DNA of 64,000 nucleotides from Dyella_B jejuensis (lineage in GTDB: Bacteria; Pseudomonadota; Gammaproteobacteria; Xanthomonadales; Rhodanobacteraceae): contig NZ_JADIKJ010000007.1 of the NCBI RefSeq assembly GCF_044904675.1, forward strand, positions 77,398 to 141,397. Direction: 5' to 3'. The notes beneath the pieces are model-generated. The model worked only from the letters and a program-made list of their open reading frames with translations. It did not search any database and was not told the DNA's origin. This document shows, in pieces, positions 19,383 through 26,925 of the stretch; the first letter of the stretch is position 1; each line of letters starts with the position of its first letter. The position numbers and the translations under genes are program-made.

Positions 19383-20273
19383 ATGAGCCGCAAGCCACTG
19401 AAAGTCGCGCTACTGCAGGAAATCCACCACGGTAGCCGCGATGCCAATCTCGACGCGATCGAAAATGGCCTGCGCGAAGCCGCCGCCGCCGGCGCCGAAC
19501 TGGTGCTGTTGCAGGAATTGCACAACGGTGCGTATTTCTGCCAGCACGAATCGGTGAACGAATTCGACGCCGCGGAAACCATTCCCGGCCACAGCACCGC
19601 GCGCATCGGCAAGCTGGCCGAGGCATTGAAGCTGGTAGTGGTCGCGTCGCTGTTCGAGAAACGCGCGGCGGGGCTGTACCACAACACGGCGGTCGTGTTC
19701 GATCGCTCGGCGGTCATCGCCGGCAAATACCGCAAAATGCATATTCCCGATGATCCGGCCTTCTATGAGAAGTTCTACTTCACGCCGGGCGACCTGGGCT
19801 TCGAACCGATCGATACCTCGGTCGGCCGGCTTGGCGTGCTGGTGTGCTGGGATCAGTGGTATCCGGAAGCGGCCCGCCTGATGGCGCTGGCCGGCGCGGA
19901 ACTGTTGCTCTATCCCACCGCCATCGGCTGGGACCCGAATGATGGGCAAGCGGAGAAAAGCCGCCAGCGCGATGCGTGGATCACCGTGCAGCGCGGTCAC
20001 GCAGTGGCCAACGGCCTGCCCTTGCTCGCCTGCAACCGCACCGGCTTCGAACCCGATCCGGCAAAAGTAGGCGCCGGCATCCAGTTCTGGGGCAGCAGTT
20101 TTGTGGCCGGTCCGCAGGGAGAATTCCTGGCCCAGGCGGGCACCGAGGGCCGTCAATTGCTGCTGGCCGAGATCGATATGGCGCGCAGCGAACATGTGCG
20201 ACGTATCTGGCCGTTCCTGCGCGATCGTCGTATCGACGCATATGGTGATCTGTTGCGCCGTTTTCGCGACTGA
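19383..20273 (+). CDS. aguB: N-carbamoylputrescine amidase
   Basis: Hydrolyses N-carbamoylputrescine to putrescine, CO2 and ammonia, completing the path begun by aguA. The 296-residue nitrilase-superfamily protein has the Glu-Lys-Cys triad in LQELHNGAYF, KYRKMHIPDDP and VCWDQWYPEAA. A DPNDGQAEKSRQRDAW segment is characteristic of the amidase. Its start lies 34 bp after the aguA stop. Confidence 0.96.
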   Translation: MSRKPLKVALLQEIHHGSRDANLDAIENGLREAAAAGAELVLLQELHNGAYFCQHESVNEFDAAETIPGHSTARIGKLAEALKLVVVASLFEKRAAGLYHNTAVVFDRSAVIAGKYRKMHIPDDPAFYEKFYFTPGDLGFEPIDTSVGRLGVLVCWDQWYPEAARLMALAGAELLLYPTAIGWDPNDGQAEKSRQRDAWITVQRGHAVANGLPLLACNRTGFEPDPAKVGAGIQFWGSSFVAGPQGEFLAQAGTEGRQLLLAEIDMARSEHVRRIWPFLRDRRIDAYGDLLRRFRD

Positions 20274-20367
20274 TCGCCTCATCTGCGCATGAATCGCCAA
20301 CCAGCGGCTTGCGCGTCGCTCCCGGCAACCCCATGCTGGCTTACTTCTCCACCGCAGTACCCATGGC

Positions 20368-21600
20368 ATGAGCGCGACCGGAACCGATCTCTCTTCAACG
20401 TCTGACCTGCATGACCAGCCGATCGAGCGCGTGCAGCGCGACGGCGTGGAATACGTGGTGCTGGGCACTGCCCACGTGTCGCGCAGCAGCGTGGATGCGG
20501 TGCGTGCGCTACTGGCCAGCGAATCGTTCGATGCCATTGCGGTGGAACTGTGCGACAGCCGCGCCCAGGGCATGCGCGATCCCGAAGCGTTCAAACAGAT
20601 GGATCTGTTCCGGGTGATCCGCCAGGGTAAGGCCGGCATGGTGGCGGCGAGCCTGGTGCTTTCTACTTTCCAGAAGCGCCTGGCCGATCAATATGGCATC
20701 CAGCCCGGCGCGGAAATGAAAGCGGCGATGGACGGCGCCGCCGAACTCAACGTGCCGCTGTGGCTGATCGACCGCGAAGTCGGCACTACGCTCAAGCGTG
20801 CTTGGCACAGCGTGGGATTCTGGCAGCGCTTCGGCTTGCTCGGTGGCTTGCTGGCCAGCGTATTCGAGCGCGAGACGATCGACGAGAAGGAAATCGAAAA
20901 GCTCAAACAGGGCGACATGCTGGAAAGCGCCTTCAGCGAATTCGCCAGCGAGTCGGCGCCGCTTTATCGCAGCCTGATCGCCGAGCGCGATATTTTCATG
21001 GCGGCGCGCCTGCGCGAGGAAGCCGGTCGTTCGGTCACTGCGAATCCGTGCCGGGTATTGGTTGTGATCGGTGCAGGCCACCTCAAGGGCCTGTGCGAAA
21101 GCTTGCGCACGCAACAGGCCGATCCCGCTGCGGCCGTGGCCGAACTGGCGCAGGTGCCGCCCAAGGCCAGATGGCCGAAGTGGCTGGCGATCGGGCTGGT
21201 GCTGTTGATATTCGTAGCCATCGGTTACGCCTTCCATCGCAATACCGCGCTGGGCGCGCAGGCGCTGCGCGACTGGATCCTGTTCACCGGCGGCTTTGCT
21301 GCGCTGGGCGCCCTGGCTGCGCGTGCGCATCCGCTAAGCATCCTCGCCGCGTTCGTTGCCGCACCGATCAAGCCATTCCGTCCCGGCATTCCGGCTGGCG
21401 GCATCAGCGCCATGGTGGAAGCATGGGCGCGCCGGCCGCGTGTGGCCGACTTCGAAAGCCTGCGCGATGACATCGTGCACTGGAGCGGCTGGTGGACCAA
21501 CCGTGTTGCACGCACGCTGCTCAATTTTTTCCTGGTATGCCTGGGCACCATCATCGGCGAGTACGCCGCTGGCATCCATATTCTCAAGAGCCTGCTCTAG
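20368..21600 (+). CDS. TraB/PrgY family membrane protein
   Basis: A 410-residue protein of the TraB family, first known from enterococcal pheromone shutdown and now linked to the EreA/ChaN metalloprotease-like fold. The N-terminal domain has LGTAHVSRSS and IAVELCDSRA, typical family motifs, and VLVVIGAGHLKG near residue 235. The C-terminal third holds about four transmembrane segments (WLAIGLVLLIFVAIGYAF, WILFTGGFAALGALAA and two more around residues 330-405). It follows aguB by 94 bp on the same strand. Physiological role unknown. Confidence 0.88.
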   Translation: MSATGTDLSSTSDLHDQPIERVQRDGVEYVVLGTAHVSRSSVDAVRALLASESFDAIAVELCDSRAQGMRDPEAFKQMDLFRVIRQGKAGMVAASLVLSTFQKRLADQYGIQPGAEMKAAMDGAAELNVPLWLIDREVGTTLKRAWHSVGFWQRFGLLGGLLASVFERETIDEKEIEKLKQGDMLESAFSEFASESAPLYRSLIAERDIFMAARLREEAGRSVTANPCRVLVVIGAGHLKGLCESLRTQQADPAAAVAELAQVPPKARWPKWLAIGLVLLIFVAIGYAFHRNTALGAQALRDWILFTGGFAALGALAARAHPLSILAAFVAAPIKPFRPGIPAGGISAMVEAWARRPRVADFESLRDDIVHWSGWWTNRVARTLLNFFLVCLGTIIGEYAAGIHILKSLL

Positions 21601-21666
21601 TCCGCGCTATCGCGTAGCCCGCGTTGCGTTGCGTGGCTGTCAGCTGCAGTGCGCGGCGCAGGCCTG

Positions 21667-21690
21667 GCTGGCGAGGCAAGCCTCGCCAGC
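21667..21690. repeat. perfect 11-bp extragenic palindrome
   Basis: GCTGGCGAGGC and GCCTCGCCAGC pair perfectly over two bases (AA). It lies 67 bp after the TraB gene with no T-run. It may be a REP-type element or an mRNA 3'-end stabiliser. Confidence 0.6.
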
Positions 21691-21902
21691 GCATGGCGCC
21701 CACGCGACGCTAACCCGCAGGGCGGGTCTGTGTGTGCCGGGGGCGTTACCACTTTAGTCGTGTACGGACGTACATCCCTCGCCCTGCCTTGTCGAACAAA
21801 CAACACTCGGCGGACCACGCGAACAATGCGGACAAGCCCCAAGTGTCGACAGCCGGATTGCAGCGCGGCTTTTTGTCGCTCCTGGCCCATGCCCCTCTCC
21901 CA

Positions 21903-21932
21903 TTGTGAGCGCTCGGGGGCAACCTCTATACT
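21903..21932 (+). promoter_or_regulatory. sigma-70 promoter of the cytochrome c operon
   Basis: TTGTGA (21903-21908), an 18-bp spacer, and TATACT (21927-21932), about 48 bp before the first cytochrome start. The rest of the gap from 21601 holds only the palindrome at 21667-21690 and no convincing gene. Confidence 0.6.
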
Positions 21933-21980
21933 CGGGTGAATACGTTGCATGCATCCGCTGGAACCGTGGGGATCCTCTTG

Positions 21981-22307
21981 ATGACTCGATTGCAATTGTT
22001 TGGCCTGGCTGCCGCCGCCGTCCTGTTCTGCGTGGGTACCGCCCAGGCCAACGGCGACAAGGCCAATGGCCGGACGCTCGTGTATACCTGTAATGGCTGC
22101 CATGGCGTGCCTGGCACCACAAATGCCTATCCGCAGTACCCGGTTCCGAAAATCGCCGGCCAGAACGAGCAGTACATCATCAGCGCGCTGCATGAGTACA
22201 AATCGGGCGATCGCACGCATCCGACCATGATGGCGCAGGCGCAGAGCCTCTCCGACCAGGAGATCGAGGACATTGCCGCCTACCTGTCCAGCATTACTCC
22301 GAAGTAA
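21981..22307 (+). CDS. periplasmic cytochrome c, class I
   Basis: A 108-residue exported haem protein. The signal peptide ends near AQA (residue 23), the haem site is CNGCH (37-41), and a methionine pair at TMMAQ supplies the likely distal ligand. The chain ends with DQEIEDIAAYLSSI, the usual C-terminal helix. The start at 21981 follows a GGGGAT site. Frame length, motif and the following paralogue (22343) suggest a c4/c5-type electron carrier pair feeding a terminal oxidase. Confidence 0.9.
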   Translation: MTRLQLFGLAAAAVLFCVGTAQANGDKANGRTLVYTCNGCHGVPGTTNAYPQYPVPKIAGQNEQYIISALHEYKSGDRTHPTMMAQAQSLSDQEIEDIAAYLSSITPK

Positions 22308-22342
22308 TCGGTCACCGTCATTCCATTGGGGATTGAACCTGC

Positions 22343-22693
22343 ATGAAACGCGCGTTTACGCTGCTCTCGTTCGGTATGGCCCTCGCGCTGGCTTCGGCTC
22401 CGCTGCTTGCCAGCGGTAATGTCGACAACGGCAAGACCAAGGCGGCTGCCTGCTTTGCTTGCCATGGCGCGGATGGCAATGCGGTCGATCCGCAATATCC
22501 CCGCCTCGCCGGACAGTACAACGAGTACATCCAGCAGGCACTTCACGAATACAAGGATGGCCGCCGCAACAATCCCATCATGAAAGGTTTTGCCGGCACG
22601 CTTTCCGATCAGGATATCGAGGACGTCGCCGCGTACTTTTCGTCGCTGCCGACCAAGCTCGATACGTTGAAAGGCCATATCCAGGGCGATTGA
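22343..22693 (+). CDS. periplasmic cytochrome c, class I
   Basis: A 116-residue paralogue of the preceding gene, 35 bp downstream. It has a signal peptide ending near LLAS, haem site CFACH (37-41), PRLAGQYNEYIQQALHEYK in the middle, and the axial Met in NPIMKGFAG. The C-terminal helix is DQDIEDVAAYFSSL. Both proteins share the AGQ.EYI..ALHEYK core, so they probably arose by duplication. A terminator follows. Confidence 0.92.
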   Translation: MKRAFTLLSFGMALALASAPLLASGNVDNGKTKAAACFACHGADGNAVDPQYPRLAGQYNEYIQQALHEYKDGRRNNPIMKGFAGTLSDQDIEDVAAYFSSLPTKLDTLKGHIQGD

Positions 22694-22746
22694 GCACCAC
22701 GGCACGCGGTCTCGCACCACGCACCAATGCAGCGTGCGTGAAAAGG

Positions 22747-22785
22747 AAAAGCCCGCCATGTCTGTTGCGGGCTTTTCTGCTTTTG
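22747..22785 (+). terminator. intrinsic terminator after the cytochrome c pair
   Basis: AAAAGCCCGC (22747-22756) pairs with GCGGGCTTTT (22767-22776), followed by CTGCTTTTG. Confidence 0.85.
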
Positions 22786-22821
22786 CATGATCATCCACGC
22801 TGATTGCCTGGAGACTATGCC

Positions 22822-22989
22822 ATGGGTTGCCTGCCCCTTCCTGTCCTGTTTTTGCTCGGCGCGTTCATTGGTCGCGCGTTCTGGGGCAACAACGGCATGC
22901 TGTGGGGTTCGGGCATCGGCCTGGCGACTGGCCTGCTTTCGGCCGGCGCCTTCATCTGGCTTTTGCGCAGCGACAGGAACAAGAAATAG
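22822..22989 (+). CDS. small two-helix membrane protein
   Basis: A 55-residue protein, function not recognised. It has two hydrophobic segments: LPLPVLFLLGAFIGRAFW and GSGIGLATGLLSAGAFIWLL, separated by GNNGML, with a basic tail RSDRNKK. TGGAGAC upstream is a fair ribosome binding site for the ATG at 22822, better than for the in-frame codon at 22804. It is convergent with nfuA. Confidence 0.6.
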   Translation: MGCLPLPVLFLLGAFIGRAFWGNNGMLWGSGIGLATGLLSAGAFIWLLRSDRNKK

Positions 22990-23049
22990 CGGCGCAACGT
23001 TCGCAGCGATACATTCCACGATGACCCTGCCAGACAGCAGGGGCCGGCA

Positions 23050-23658
23050 TCAGCCCATCGCCGACCGCCCCTCGTTCTTGCGATAGTAGGGATTGCTGCC
23101 GCCTTTGTGGTCGGTCGCATCGCGCACTTCGGTGATTTCCGGCACGCGCTCGCGCAAGGTCTTCTCGACGCCATGCTTCAGCGTGACATCGACCATGCCA
23201 CAACCATGGCAGCCACCACCGAACTGCAACACGACCACGCCATCGGCATCGATCTCCAGCAGGCTTACGCGGCCACCGTGCGCCGCGATACGCGGGTTCA
23301 CCTCGGCATCGAGCACGTAACGCACCCGCTCGACCAGGCCTGCTTCCATACCCGGCAGCTCGCCCTTGATCTTCGGCGCGCGGATATTGAGCTGGCCGCC
23401 GGTCTGGCTGGGTTCGAAATCGATGGTGGCGCCTTCCAGCCACATCGCGCTCTCGCCCTCGATGTGGAAATCAAAGCCCTTGCATTCGACCGTCCACTCG
23501 CCGCCGGCAAGCTCCTGCGGCTCGCAGAATTCCAGCTCGCAGTCAGCCGCCGGCGTGCCCGCCGCGATAACGCGCAGGCGAATGCCCAGGCCATCGCTGC
23601 CCTGTTGCGAGAGAAGGCGCAGGAAATGCTGCTGCGCACGCTCGGAAATCTCGATCAT
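23050..23658 (-). CDS. nfuA: Fe-S biogenesis protein NfuA
   Basis: Carries and delivers [4Fe-4S] clusters to apo-proteins. The 202-residue protein combines an A-type (HesB-like) N-terminal domain with a C-terminal Nfu domain holding GGGCHGCG, where C150 and C153 bind the cluster. Two further Cys occur at 40 and 45, but the third Cys of a true A-type site is absent, as in E. coli NfuA. TTTGGAG precedes the ATG at 23658; the frame is open upstream to 23682. Confidence 0.96.
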   Translation of the reverse strand: MIEISERAQQHFLRLLSQQGSDGLGIRLRVIAAGTPAADCELEFCEPQELAGGEWTVECKGFDFHIEGESAMWLEGATIDFEPSQTGGQLNIRAPKIKGELPGMEAGLVERVRYVLDAEVNPRIAAHGGRVSLLEIDADGVVVLQFGGGCHGCGMVDVTLKHGVEKTLRERVPEITEVRDATDHKGGSNPYYRKNEGRSAMG

Positions 23659-23796
23659 GCTTGCTCCAAAAACCATCGTCATGCCCGCTCGCCGGGCTAT
23701 ACCGAACCATTTTAGTCCTGTTTCGCGCCGAATGTTCGAGGTCCGCTTTTTCGCGTACAGTTTCGACGCTTTAGCGAACGACTACAGGAGATCGCC

Positions 23797-24138
23797 ATGA
23801 ATGCCCTTCCGCTATCCGTCCAGCACTGCCAGCCCCGCAAGGGCAAGGAACATGCGTTGGATGAGGCGGCCATCGCCGCGTTGCTGCCATTGGTGCCCGG
23901 CTGGAAACTGAGCGGACAAGGCGATGCGCTGGCGAAAGATTACCGCTTCGAGAATTTCCATCAGACGCTGGGGTTCATCAACGCGGTGGGCTTCATGGCC
24001 AACCACGAGGACCATCATCCGGATATGGAAGCCGGCTACGGTCATTGCAAGCTGCAATGGTCGACTCACGATGTGGGTGGGTTATCGCTGAACGATTTCA
24101 TCTGCGCAGCGCGCGTCGACGCCCTGCTCGCACGTTGA
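23797..24138 (+). CDS. phhB: 4a-hydroxytetrahydrobiopterin dehydratase
   Basis: Regenerates tetrahydrobiopterin after phenylalanine hydroxylase action (pterin carbinolamine dehydratase). At 113 residues it has the usual family length. It contains GWKLSG, YRFENFHQTLGFINAVGFMA, the active-site ANHEDHHPDM and a C-terminal GGLSLNDFICAARVD. ACAGGAG lies 7 bp before the ATG. No phhA is visible in the window. The next gene overlaps its stop codon. Confidence 0.95.
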   Translation: MNALPLSVQHCQPRKGKEHALDEAAIAALLPLVPGWKLSGQGDALAKDYRFENFHQTLGFINAVGFMANHEDHHPDMEAGYGHCKLQWSTHDVGGLSLNDFICAARVDALLAR

Positions 24139-25646
24139 ACGATCCGCGGCGCGCAAGCACGGCGTTGGCTTGCATCAGCTACGTGCTGGCCGCCATCGCG
24201 CTATGCATTGCGCTGGGCTGGCTGGCAGCTCGCATCACCGCATCGCAATTGCTCGATCAGGCGCAACAGCAATTGGCCTGCATCGAAAATGGCCAGCCGC
24301 TCTGGCACTGGCGCCTGCAGCGGCCGCACGACTTGATCGCCGGACGCGCCTTCGGCAACGCCCGTCTCGCGCGTGATGGCGGCATGCTGGCGATCACCAG
24401 CATGGACGGCACAGCGTTCGAACTCGGCCTGCCGATCGCCTGGTCGCTGGATCTGGCGCACTGGCCCATCTTGGAGCTCTCCATGCAGAGCGACGCGCAC
24501 GGAACGCTCGGACTGGTCCGGCAGGACAATGAGACATCGGCGTGCGTGGCATTGGCAGCTGCGCCATTGACGCCTGGCATGCGCGTCCTGCGGCTCGACA
24601 TGCGCCAGCTTTCATGGCGAAGCGCGCAGGGAATGGCGTGTCCAGCGCCCGGCGTCGTGCGGATGCTGCGCCTGCGCGTGCAGATCCCGGCCGGAACGAC
24701 CTTGCGCATCGCGTCTGCCGCGCTCCTGGCGGCCGAACCAATACCGCACGCGCAAAACATGGCGCTCGACCTGCCAGCTGGCGCCACGGAAGACGATGTA
24801 GAGCATATTGCTACACGCGCACAAACCTGGCCTGCACCCGTCTTCCGCTTACCGGCCGGTATCAGCGCGGATAGAATGCTGGCTCTGCGCGATCAACTGC
24901 GTGCCCATTGGCCAGCAGCACTGATCGTGCCCGCAGGCGCCAACCCGCAGGCTGCAAGACCCGCCCGTTCATATCCGCTGACGGCATGGGCTGCCTGTGT
25001 TGTTTATTGGCTGGCCCTGGCCGGATTGCTGCTCAATCCGATAAAGGGGCCGCTGCGCCCCTGGCTGGAAGTCGCCGGCTGCCTGGGCGGACCTTTGTGG
25101 CTGGTCATCGGCCTGCACTGGGGGCTCCATCCAAGCCTGTCCGGCATGTTCGCCTTTGCAGGCGGATTGGCGTTTGCGTTGGCGATCGAGCGACGGCACC
25201 TGCCCCGATTGTGGCGCTGGCCCGCCACATGGCGGGTCTGGCTATGGCCGCTCGCGCCAGTGCCGGTGGCCGCCGGGCTGATCATATTTTGGGGCCATCG
25301 GCTCCAGCCGCTGGCCCCGGTGCATGCGTTCACTTATTTCGGCTGGGCCTGGCTGCAGCAATGGCTGATGCTGGTGGTGTTGATGCAGCGCTTCGAACGG
25401 ATGGGGCCGCGGCCGGGCTGGGCCGTCATCGCCATCGCAACGACGTTTGCTCTGCTGCACACGCCTAATGGCCTGTTGATGCAATGCTGCTTCGTGGCCG
25501 AACTGTGGTGGGCGCGCTGCTTTCTCCGCTCACGCACTGTGCTGCCCATTGCACTGGCCCATGCGGCGTGTGCCCTGCTGGCCGAATCCGGGCTGGTCGG
25601 CGGAACATTGCGCTCGCTGGAGGTCAGCGCGCGCTTCTTCCTCTAG
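24135..25646 (+). CDS. CPBP-like multi-pass membrane protein with altered protease motif
   Basis: A 503-residue membrane protein. The proposed start is TTG at 24135, overlapping the phhB stop as TTGA; no ATG fits between the phhB end and the first membrane segment. An N-terminal helix (TALACISYVLAAIALCIALG) is followed by an extracytoplasmic domain of about 240 residues and then about eight helices. The last part resembles the CPBP (Abi) protease family: FALLHTPN and ALAHAACALL match motifs 2 and 3. Motif 1, normally EExxxR, reads WLQQWLML here, so the catalytic Glu pair is replaced by Gln. Its 3' end overlaps rluC by 23 bp, tail to tail. Confidence 0.65.
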   Translation: MNDPRRASTALACISYVLAAIALCIALGWLAARITASQLLDQAQQQLACIENGQPLWHWRLQRPHDLIAGRAFGNARLARDGGMLAITSMDGTAFELGLPIAWSLDLAHWPILELSMQSDAHGTLGLVRQDNETSACVALAAAPLTPGMRVLRLDMRQLSWRSAQGMACPAPGVVRMLRLRVQIPAGTTLRIASAALLAAEPIPHAQNMALDLPAGATEDDVEHIATRAQTWPAPVFRLPAGISADRMLALRDQLRAHWPAALIVPAGANPQAARPARSYPLTAWAACVVYWLALAGLLLNPIKGPLRPWLEVAGCLGGPLWLVIGLHWGLHPSLSGMFAFAGGLAFALAIERRHLPRLWRWPATWRVWLWPLAPVPVAAGLIIFWGHRLQPLAPVHAFTYFGWAWLQQWLMLVVLMQRFERMGPRPGWAVIAIATTFALLHTPNGLLMQCCFVAELWWARCFLRSRTVLPIALAHAACALLAESGLVGGTLRSLEVSARFFL

Positions 25647-26589
25647 CAGCAAGCTCATCCAGGAACAGCTTGAGGTCTTCCGGCAGCGGTGCCGAGAAGC
25701 CGTAGGCCCGCCCTTCGAGTTCGAATGCCATATGCGAGGCATGCAGGAACAAGCGATGCAGTCCCCGTTCGCGGAAGCGCTTGTTGGCGTCCCGATCGCC
25801 GTATTTGGCGTCGCCGGCCAACGGATGGCCGACATGCGCGGCATGCACGCGGATCTGGTGCGTGCGGCCGGTGCCTAGCGTGGCCTGCATCAGGCGCGCG
25901 CCGGGGTATTGCTCCATCTCGCGAAAGAAGGTGAGCGACGGCTTGCCCCCTTCGGACACGCGCACCATCCGCTCGCCGCCCTGCAGGATCGATTTCTGCA
26001 ACGGCGCATTCACATCGAAACGTGCTTTGGACGGGTGACCCACCATCAGACATAAATATTGCTTGGTGACCTCGCCCGCGCGAATCGCCGCCTGCAGGCC
26101 GGTGAGGCCGGCGCGCGTGCGGGCAAACACCAGCACGCCGCTGGTATCGCGGTCCAAGCGGTGGACCAGCTCCAAATGGTCCTTGGGCCGGGCCTGGCGC
26201 AGCAGTTCGATCGCCCCGTGACTGACCCCGCTGCCGCCATGACTGGCCATGCCGGTCGGCTTGTCCATGACCAGGAAGTGCTTGTCTTCGAAGATCACCG
26301 CGTCGGCCGCCGCCGCGATGGCCCCTTGCGAAGCGCCCTGTTCCTGGCGCTCGGCCACCCGCACGGGGGGAATGCGCAGCATGTCGCCCTGGCTGAGACG
26401 GGTGTCGGGCTTGGCCCGCTTGCCGTTGACCCGTACCTGGCCGGTGCGCAAAAGCCGGTAAATCATGCTCTTGGGCACGCCCTTGAGCAGGGTTACCAGG
26501 GCGTTGTCGATACGCTGTCCGTCTCGCTCCGGACCGATCTCGAGTTGACGCACCCCTTGAGGTACATCGGGGGAAGTTGCCGTCTGCAT
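25624..26589 (-). CDS. rluC: 23S rRNA pseudouridine synthase RluC
   Basis: Makes pseudouridines in 23S rRNA (positions 955, 2504 and 2580 in E. coli). The 321-residue protein has an N-terminal S4 domain (RIDNALVTLLKGVPKSMIYR, then TGQVRVNGKRAKP) and the catalytic HRLDRDTSGVLVFA with the essential Asp. GTGRTHQIRVHAAHVGHPL follows. It is divergent from rne, the same arrangement as in E. coli, which supports RluC over other RluA-family members. Confidence 0.93.
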   Translation of the reverse strand: MQTATSPDVPQGVRQLEIGPERDGQRIDNALVTLLKGVPKSMIYRLLRTGQVRVNGKRAKPDTRLSQGDMLRIPPVRVAERQEQGASQGAIAAAADAVIFEDKHFLVMDKPTGMASHGGSGVSHGAIELLRQARPKDHLELVHRLDRDTSGVLVFARTRAGLTGLQAAIRAGEVTKQYLCLMVGHPSKARFDVNAPLQKSILQGGERMVRVSEGGKPSLTFFREMEQYPGARLMQATLGTGRTHQIRVHAAHVGHPLAGDAKYGDRDANKRFRERGLHRLFLHASHMAFELEGRAYGFSAPLPEDLKLFLDELAARGRSAR

Positions 26590-26925
26590 TGAAAAAAACC
26601 TGGGGTGAGAGGATACTCGTACAGCGCTCAGCCCGGTCCGCCGACATTGCAGTAAGGACCAGGCGCCTGCCCGTTACGCCGGCGAGGTTTGAGCCGGCCG
26701 CCCTTTGGCAGCCGGTGGAAAACACCCTTTCATCGTAACGGTTCGGTAGTCGCTTGTCCGGTCCGTGTATGCAGACAGGCACAGCGGCGTGCGTGCCACG
26801 AATCACCCGGTATCGGGAACGGTGCCGTTTATTTTGCCGCTTACCGCAGCGGCGCGATCCCCGGACAGGCCGCCAAGCCAGGCGCCACCGCGGCGCGCGA
26901 CGCGCGGCCAAGCCGAGGAATCACA
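26590..26925 (+). other. rluC-rne intergenic region, probable long rne 5' leader
   Basis: 336 bp between divergent rluC and rne. In E. coli rne has a long structured 5' UTR through which RNase E represses its own synthesis; a similar leader is likely here but I could not identify its hairpins by eye. An open frame runs through in frame with rne, but protein homology begins only at 26926. Confidence 0.4.
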
